From: JBDKTK01 sp039680225
Lineage (GTDB): Bacteria; Desulfobacterota; Syntrophia; Syntrophales; UBA4778
DNA length: 9,550 nucleotides
NCBI GenBank assembly: GCA_039680225.1
Contig: JBDKTK010000114.1
Span: 1-9,550 of the forward strand
Direction of reading: 5' to 3'
Positions 5,221 through 9,550 of this stretch are shown one piece after another; the first letter of the stretch is position 1, and each line of letters begins with the position of its first letter. Position numbers and translations under genes: made by a program. The notes under the pieces are model-generated. The model made no database searches, was not told the DNA's origin, and saw nothing but the letters and a program-made list of their open reading frames with translations.

Positions 5221-7545
5221 TTACTTTTTGAATTTGTTCAGCGCGTTCGCAAACGGGTTGTTGAAGGGTTTGGGTTCCGGCTTGGCTGGTTTGGGTTTGC
5301 CTGCGCCGGGTGCTCCCGGGCCTTTCTTCCCGCGTTTGTCGCCGCCGCTTTTAGATCCGCCGCCGACAGCCCCCTCCCCTCTTCCCGCGCTCAGGTCAGG
5401 TTTCGTTTTCATTGACAGCGAAATCCGGTTTCTCTCCAGGTCGACAGCGAGGACTGTAACTTCCACCCTCTGGCTTACCTTGACTACGTCGCCGGGGAAT
5501 TTCACGTACCTGTCGGCGAGTTCGCTGAGGTGGACGAGGCCGTCCTGGTGCACGCCGATGTCGACGAAGGCGCCGAAGGCGGTGATGTTGGTGACGACGC
5601 CGGGGAGTTTCATGCCGGGAGTGAGGTCGGTTATCTTTTCGATCCCTTCGGCAAAGGCGACGTTCTCCAGCTTGGCGCGGGGGTCGCGGCCCGGTTTGGC
5701 GAGTTCGGCCATGATGTCTTTCAGGGTGGGGAGGCCGATCTTTTCGGTTGTGTATTTATTCAGGTCTATCCTGCTGCGCAGCGATTCGTCGCTGATCAGG
5801 TCGGCTACCGCGCAGCCCTGGTCCTTTGCCATGCTCTCCACGATGGGGTAGCTTTCCGGGTGGACGGCGCTCGCGTCCAGAGGGTTGACGCCGTCCCTGA
5901 TCCGGAGGAACCCCGCTGCCTGCTCGAATGCCATGGGGCCGAGGCGTTTGACTTTTTTCAGTTCCTCGCGGGAACGGAACGGGCCGTTGTCGTTGCGGTG
6001 TTTGATGATGTTGTCCGCGAGGGACGGGCCGAGCCCCGAGACATACGAGAGCAACTGGGCGCTGGCGGTGTTGACTTCCACGCCGACCGCGTTGACGCAG
6101 CTCACAACGACGTCGTCGAGGCACTTCTTTAGTTCGCCCTGGTCCACGTCGTGCTGGTACTGGCCGACGCCGATGGCCTTGGGGTCGATCTTGACGAGTT
6201 CCGCGAGCGGGTCCATGAGCCGCCGGCCGATGGACACCGCGCCGCGCACGGTGATGTCGTAGTCGGGGAATTCCTCGCGCGCGATCTCGGAGGCGGAATA
6301 CACGGACGCGCCGCTTTCGTTCACCATGACTACCTGGATTTCTTTTGAAAGTCCGAGGGTCCGCAGGAATGTTTCCGTCTCGCGCCCGGCGGTACCGTTG
6401 CCGACGGCGATTGCTTCGATCTGGAATTTCTCGCACATCTGCCTGACGGCTGCCGCGGAGTCGTCGCGGGCCTTGTCGGAGAGCAGCGGGAATATTGTCT
6501 CGTGGTGGAGCAGTTTGCCCTGGCGGTCGAGGCAGGCGACCTTGCAGCCTGTCCGGAATCCGGGGTCAATTGCGAGGACGGCCTTCTGGCCCAGCGGCGG
6601 CGCAAGGAGGAGTTGGCGGAGGTTTTCGGCGAATACCCTGATGGCCTCGGCATCGGCTTTCTTCCGGGCGGCCAGGCGGGCCTCGGTTTCCATGGAGGCG
6701 GCAAGCAGGCGCTTGTAGCTGTCGTGGACGGCGGCCCTGACCTCCTCCTCAGCGGGCGATGCGCCTTTCACGAATATCGCTTCGAGCACGGCCAGCGCCG
6801 TTTCCTGCGGCGGCGTGATGCTGAAGGCGAGGAACTCCTCGCGCGCTCCGCGGCGGATGGCCAGCATCCGGTGCGACGGGATGGTGGAGACGGGCTCCTC
6901 CCATTCGTAGTAGTCCCTGTACTTGATCCCGCTTTCCTCTTTTCCCGCGAGCACGCGCGAGGCGACGGTGCTCTTGTTGAGGAAGAGGTCGCGGATTCCC
7001 GCCCTGGCTTCCTGGTTTTCGTTTACCCACTCGGCGATGATATCGCGCGCGCCGGCGAGCGCGTCGTCTGCGGATTCGACGCCTTTTTCGGCGCCAGTCA
7101 CAGAGTCAGTGAATGCGGCGGCTTCGGCCACAGGGTCTGTGTTTTCTTCCTGGGCAAATATTTTTACCGCGAGCGGCTCCAGCCCTTTTTCGCGGGCGAT
7201 GGTGGCGCGGGTGCGGCGCTTCGGCCGGAAGGGAAGATAGATGTCCTCGAGGATTGCCAGTGTCTCCGCGGCTGCGATCTTGTCGCGCAGCTCGTCCGTG
7301 AGGAGGTTGCGTTCCGTGAGCGATTTGACGACGGCCTCGCGGCGGTTTTCGAGTTCTTCGAGCTGCTGGAGGCGGTCGCGGATGCTCGTGATGGCGACTT
7401 CGTCAAGGGAACCGGTAGCCTCCTTGCGGTAGCGGGCGATAAAGGGCACTGTGGCCTCACCCTGGAGCAGTTCGGCTGTCGCCTGCACCTGCGCGGGCGC
7501 GATGTTGAGTTCAAAGGCAATTTTTTCGTAACGTAATGCGTTCAT
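5221..7545 (-). CDS. tex: Tex, S1-domain RNA-binding transcription accessory protein
   Basis: This 774-residue protein is full length for Tex. In order I see: an N-terminal helical Tex region (about 1-310, with VPFIARYRKEATGSLDEVAI near 33-52); a YqgF/RNase H-like domain (about 320-450, AIDPGFRTGCK with Asp327 and GNGTAGRETE at 382-391); GVGQYQHDV and helix-hairpin-helix segments (about 458-550, LSYVSGLGPSLADNIIKHR); and an S1 domain (about 641-712, GVVTNITAFGAFVDIGVHQDG). The last 60 residues are a Gly/Pro/Lys-rich, probably disordered tail ending in FANALNKFKK. Tex binds nucleic acids and affects transcription and RNA handling in the cytoplasm. The ATG at 7545 has an excellent AAGGAG site upstream; an in-frame start 36 bases further out is not supported. 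It lies downstream of the radical SAM gene but has its own promoter. Confidence 0.97.
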   Translation of the reverse strand: MNALRYEKIAFELNIAPAQVQATAELLQGEATVPFIARYRKEATGSLDEVAITSIRDRLQQLEELENRREAVVKSLTERNLLTDELRDKIAAAETLAILEDIYLPFRPKRRTRATIAREKGLEPLAVKIFAQEENTDPVAEAAAFTDSVTGAEKGVESADDALAGARDIIAEWVNENQEARAGIRDLFLNKSTVASRVLAGKEESGIKYRDYYEWEEPVSTIPSHRMLAIRRGAREEFLAFSITPPQETALAVLEAIFVKGASPAEEEVRAAVHDSYKRLLAASMETEARLAARKKADAEAIRVFAENLRQLLLAPPLGQKAVLAIDPGFRTGCKVACLDRQGKLLHHETIFPLLSDKARDDSAAAVRQMCEKFQIEAIAVGNGTAGRETETFLRTLGLSKEIQVVMVNESGASVYSASEIAREEFPDYDITVRGAVSIGRRLMDPLAELVKIDPKAIGVGQYQHDVDQGELKKCLDDVVVSCVNAVGVEVNTASAQLLSYVSGLGPSLADNIIKHRNDNGPFRSREELKKVKRLGPMAFEQAAGFLRIRDGVNPLDASAVHPESYPIVESMAKDQGCAVADLISDESLRSRIDLNKYTTEKIGLPTLKDIMAELAKPGRDPRAKLENVAFAEGIEKITDLTPGMKLPGVVTNITAFGAFVDIGVHQDGLVHLSELADRYVKFPGDVVKVSQRVEVTVLAVDLERNRISLSMKTKPDLSAGRGEGAVGGGSKSGGDKRGKKGPGAPGAGKPKPAKPEPKPFNNPFANALNKFKK

Positions 7546-7596
7546 GCTTCTCCTTGTAAATGGGATTATATCTTTGGTCAAAAGAGGCGATACGGG

Positions 7597-7625
7597 ATTA
7601 TGGTTTTATTTCAGGCGATTTTCAA
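7597..7625 (-). promoter_or_regulatory. Sigma70-type promoter for tex
   Basis: On the minus strand TTGAAA (7620-7625) and CATAAT (7597-7602) are separated by 17 bases, each matching five of six consensus positions. The predicted leader to the tex ATG is about 45 bases. A perfect TATAAT also occurs at 7565-7570 but has no -35 at proper spacing. Confidence 0.6.
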
Positions 7626-7706
7626 GAATGTAAACTCATCTGCGTTAATTTGGTTCTGCAGGATTATCAGAATCAGTGGGGAGAAGGCAAGTTAAAAGGG
7701 GGTCTC

Positions 7707-7798
7707 GTTTCGACAGGCTCAAATCTTCCCGACATGCCGGTTTGACCGGGAATCCGCGCTATACCAACTCCCCCCAAACCCCATCAACGGGGGAGGTT
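7707..7798. repeat. Degenerate repeat cluster between tex and the radical SAM gene
   Basis: There are three remnants: TTTCGACAGGCTCA (7708-7721); a decayed palindrome at 7733-7755 whose left side resembles the CATGCC type and right side the GGGAATCC type; and a block at 7768-7798 whose complement begins AACCTCCCCC, as in the 5090-5160 repeat. The last block overlaps the 3' end of the radical SAM gene. An open frame reading across part of this region on the + strand has no coding signature and is not called. Confidence 0.6.
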
Positions 7799-8980
7799 AT
7801 GTACCTGCGCCAAGACTCCCGGTCCAAGCACCGGTGAGCACAGGTCATTTACCGCGCGTACGGCAAGCAGCCTGCGCATTCGATTCAGCTGCTCTTCTTT
7901 TGATTCACCTTCCGGAGGGCCGGACAAATCGCCCGGGTGGTCCAGCATCAGCAGCCTGGCGCAAGCCAGGAGCGACACTTTGAAGAAGTTGCAGTGAAAG
8001 GCTGTCCTTTTGAAGCAGGAGCCTGTCACCGAGTAGTTGTGGCCTTCGCAAGTCGTGCAAATCTTTTCAAACGGACATTTTGCGCATTGCTCGTTTTCCA
8101 GGCCGGGAGCTGAAAATACATCGAGCAACGGCTCTCCAACCGCAATAGGGGCGAAGCGGAAACACGGGTACTCGATGCCGTCGGGCGTGAAACTCGTGAC
8201 GTACTTCCCGGCCCCGCAGAAGGTCCGCTTTTCGGTAGTTGTCCGGGTAAACAGGTGCTCCAGGTTGCGGGTCAGCACCATCGGCCTTCGCAGCTCCGGA
8301 TGGGCAAAATAGAACGGGACCAGTTTGTCGAGCTGCTCCGCCCAGGTGCGCACGGCCCGGCGCTCCGCTTCGGCATCGCCCCAGACGTCCTCGAACACGA
8401 CGTCGAAATCGACCTGCAGTCCAAGGCTGTAAATATGGAGCACGCCTTCGTAGACCTGGTCGATGGTATCCGGCCCGATGGTCATCTTTACCGGCTGTTG
8501 CGGCCAGTTTTTGCGAAAAAAGTCGATGTGCTTTGCGACCTGATCGTATGAATTGGACCGGTTGCGGTCATGCGCATCCTTTGTGCCGTCCAGGCTGAGC
8601 CCCAGGGTGACATAGTCGCGATGGGCCGAGAACCACTGCTTCATCCGGTCATCAAGCAGGGTGCCGTTCGTTTCCACCAGGAACCGGAAAGCCTTGGACG
8701 GCTGCGGCCAGGCAGTGGCGACGAACCACTCGACGACTGCGGCAATGGTATTGAACTCCAGCAGCGGTTCGCCCCCGAAAAAATCTATCCAAAGCTCCCC
8801 GCTGCCGTCATCCGCCAGCATTTGTCCGCGGATCCTGCTCTTGATAAATTCCGCGGACAGGGTTTTATCGCTTCTGTTCTTGTTGTTCTCGTAGCAATAA
8901 ACGCAATTCAGATTGCAGTTATCGGTCAGGACGAAAATCATCTCCTTCATATGGAGATGGTCGAACCGGCGCTCCGGCAT
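7784..8980 (-). CDS. Radical SAM/SPASM peptide maturase
   Basis: This 398-residue enzyme has the radical SAM 4Fe-4S motif CNLNCVYC (Cys22, Cys26, Cys29) and the GGEP SAM-binding motif at 69-72. A C-terminal SPASM region holds eight cysteines (255, 273, 299, 302, 308, 311, 322, 330) that should bind auxiliary 4Fe-4S clusters. SPASM enzymes of this shape modify ribosomal peptides, for example by forming thioether links at cysteines. No RiPP recognition domain precedes the barrel, since only about 10 residues come before it, so leader binding would need another surface or a separate protein. ATG at 8980 is chosen because GAGGG lies about 6 bases upstream. The gene starts 13 bases after the cysteine-rich small gene. 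It resembles maturases acting on CXXX-repeat peptides, but that subfamily call is tentative. The last residues and stop fall in a dispersed repeat. Confidence 0.88.
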   Translation of the reverse strand: MPERRFDHLHMKEMIFVLTDNCNLNCVYCYENNKNRSDKTLSAEFIKSRIRGQMLADDGSGELWIDFFGGEPLLEFNTIAAVVEWFVATAWPQPSKAFRFLVETNGTLLDDRMKQWFSAHRDYVTLGLSLDGTKDAHDRNRSNSYDQVAKHIDFFRKNWPQQPVKMTIGPDTIDQVYEGVLHIYSLGLQVDFDVVFEDVWGDAEAERRAVRTWAEQLDKLVPFYFAHPELRRPMVLTRNLEHLFTRTTTEKRTFCGAGKYVTSFTPDGIEYPCFRFAPIAVGEPLLDVFSAPGLENEQCAKCPFEKICTTCEGHNYSVTGSCFKRTAFHCNFFKVSLLACARLLMLDHPGDLSGPPEGESKEEQLNRMRRLLAVRAVNDLCSPVLGPGVLAQVHNLPR

Positions 8981-8993
8981 TTTCGGCCCTCGG

Positions 8994-9275
8994 CTACAGC
9001 ACCGTGCCGGCGTTCCAGCACGCTACCTTGTTGGGATTGACGCACGTGACATGGCAGGGTCCGCCGCATCTGTCGGCCAGCATGTGCGCATCCTGCAGCA
9101 GGCAGAGGATTCCTGCCGCGGAGAGATAGCTGTCGGCAATTTTCTTGAGAAAGGCGTCATCCAGTTTGTCATATCCCGGCGCCCCTTTTGCCCTCTTCAG
9201 TTCGGTCTTCAGTGATCTTTTCAAAGCTTCCAGTGCGGTATCGATGTTTTTGATCTCTTCCGGGGTCAATTTCAT
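8994..9275 (-). CDS. Small protein with Cys-rich C-terminus, candidate RiPP precursor
   Basis: This 93-residue protein starts with a charged, helical leader-like part (about 1-55, KLTPEEIKNIDTALEALKRS). It ends with a short segment containing Cys70, Cys74, Cys78 and Cys86 (RCGGPCHVTCVNPNKVACW), plus Cys58 earlier. The C-x3-C-x3-C spacing recalls substrates of radical SAM thioether-forming enzymes (ranthipeptide, sactipeptide or CXXX-repeat type). The ATG at 9275 is chosen because AAGGAG lies 7 bases upstream; the ATG at 9281 is only one base from it. It is the first gene of a two-gene operon with the radical SAM enzyme, which strongly suggests enzyme and substrate. Alternatively it could be an accessory protein binding a metal through its cysteines. 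I recognise no named family. Confidence 0.7.
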   Translation of the reverse strand: MKLTPEEIKNIDTALEALKRSLKTELKRAKGAPGYDKLDDAFLKKIADSYLSAAGILCLLQDAHMLADRCGGPCHVTCVNPNKVACWNAGTVL

Positions 9276-9370
9276 AATCATTCTCCTTGCTTATTTTCAG
9301 TGGACCGCCTGCAAGACGTCCCCTGGAATTTCAATTTATGGCAAACTTGATTAACAGCTACGGTTTTAAC

Positions 9371-9376
9371 ATTATA
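9371..9376 (-). promoter_or_regulatory. Candidate -10 box of the peptide/maturase operon
   Basis: A perfect TATAAT lies on the minus strand. The -35 position at 17-base spacing (9394-9399, TAGTAG) is poor, which would fit a promoter needing an activator. The predicted leader is about 85-90 bases. Confidence 0.45.
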
Positions 9377-9422
9377 TATCTGAATGTTGCTATCTACTAT
9401 CAGATGGAAAGCTGAATATCAA

Positions 9423-9436
9423 TAAGAATATTCTTA
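9423..9436. promoter_or_regulatory. Perfect 14-base palindrome upstream of the peptide operon
   Basis: TAAGAATATTCTTA is fully self-complementary, with a further GAATAT half-site at 9414-9419. Its centre is about 65 bases upstream of the start point predicted from the TATAAT, a usual distance for an activator site. The binding protein is unknown. In AT-rich sequence a chance origin is possible. Confidence 0.4.
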
Positions 9437-9469
9437 CAACAAAGATTTTCCGGGAAATGACAGGCTTTC

Positions 9470-9515
9470 AAAAAAAAAGGATTGGCAAGTTAACAATCCT
9501 TTTAAATTTTTTTTT
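9470..9515. terminator. Bidirectional intrinsic terminator
   Basis: A perfect 10-bp stem, AAAAGGATTG (9475-9484) and CAATCCTTTT (9494-9503), has a 9-base loop. An A run precedes it from 9470 and nine T's lie at 9507-9515. On the minus strand the stem runs directly into a T run, so it probably ends a gene entering from the right edge. A minus-strand TAA at 9537-9539 could be that gene's stop. Confidence 0.75.
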
Positions 9516-9550
9516 AATGGAAAGAGCGATCCCCTTTTAATGCAGGACCC

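Noticed and set aside
6502..7536. 344-codon + strand open frame opposite tex
   Set aside because: tex is unmistakable on the other strand, and the antisense reading is a by-product of its GC-rich codons.
7546..7581. Longer N-terminus for Tex
   Set aside because: The AAGGAG site sits directly before the ATG at 7545, and the extra residues do not look like the family N-terminus.
7560..7745. Small + strand open frame in the tex upstream gap
   Set aside because: It covers the tex promoter and repeat remnants, has no ribosome site, and shows no protein-like pattern.

Overview
The window looks like chromosomal DNA from a Gram-negative bacterium. The best guess is a deltaproteobacterial (Desulfobacterota-like) lineage. 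That guess rests on three things: the many short GC-rich palindromic repeats between genes, the mix of Tex, EcsC-type and DUF456-type housekeeping proteins, and a radical SAM/SPASM peptide-modification cassette. No gene fixes the taxonomy. Base composition shifts visibly: 1-1318 is AT-rich, the 1718-3302 module is intermediate, and the EcsC and tex genes are GC-rich. This is consistent with accessory DNA on the left joined to older chromosome on the right.

Layout. (1) 3-1318, + strand: the C-terminal part of a transglutaminase-like protein overlaps by one base (TAATG) an exported protein of unknown function. (2) 1319-1717: a 399-base gap packed with dispersed repeats, including an inverted pair of palindromes followed by a T run that may end the first operon. 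(3) 1718-3302, + strand: a tight three-gene module of Xre-type DNA-binding protein, ImmA/IrrE-type zinc peptidase and PIN-like nuclease, with the architecture of a toxin-antitoxin or stress-switch locus. (4) 3303-3477: a convergent gap with more repeats. (5) 3478-3957, - strand: a DUF456-type membrane protein. (6) 3958-4230: a divergent gap holding an intrinsic terminator with no obvious gene in front of it. (7) 4231-5052, + strand: an EcsC-family protein. (8) 5053-5220: a convergent repeat cluster. (9) 5221-7545, - strand: tex, with its own good sigma70-type promoter. (10) 7784-9275, - strand: a cassette of a small protein with a cysteine-rich C-terminus followed 13 bases later by a radical SAM/SPASM enzyme. 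This is most likely a ribosomally made, post-translationally modified peptide (RiPP) precursor and its maturase. (11) 9276-9550: its promoter region, a perfect 14-base palindrome, and a strong bidirectional terminator for a gene beyond the right edge.

The most interesting units are the precursor/maturase pair at the right end and the Xre-peptidase-PIN module. In the latter, a plausible circuit is that the peptidase cleaves the Xre repressor and so controls the nuclease. The repeats fall into at least four sequence families, recur in composite blocks, and sit mainly just downstream of genes; one appears to supply the last codons and stop of the radical SAM gene. All functions are read from sequence motifs; no database search was run.
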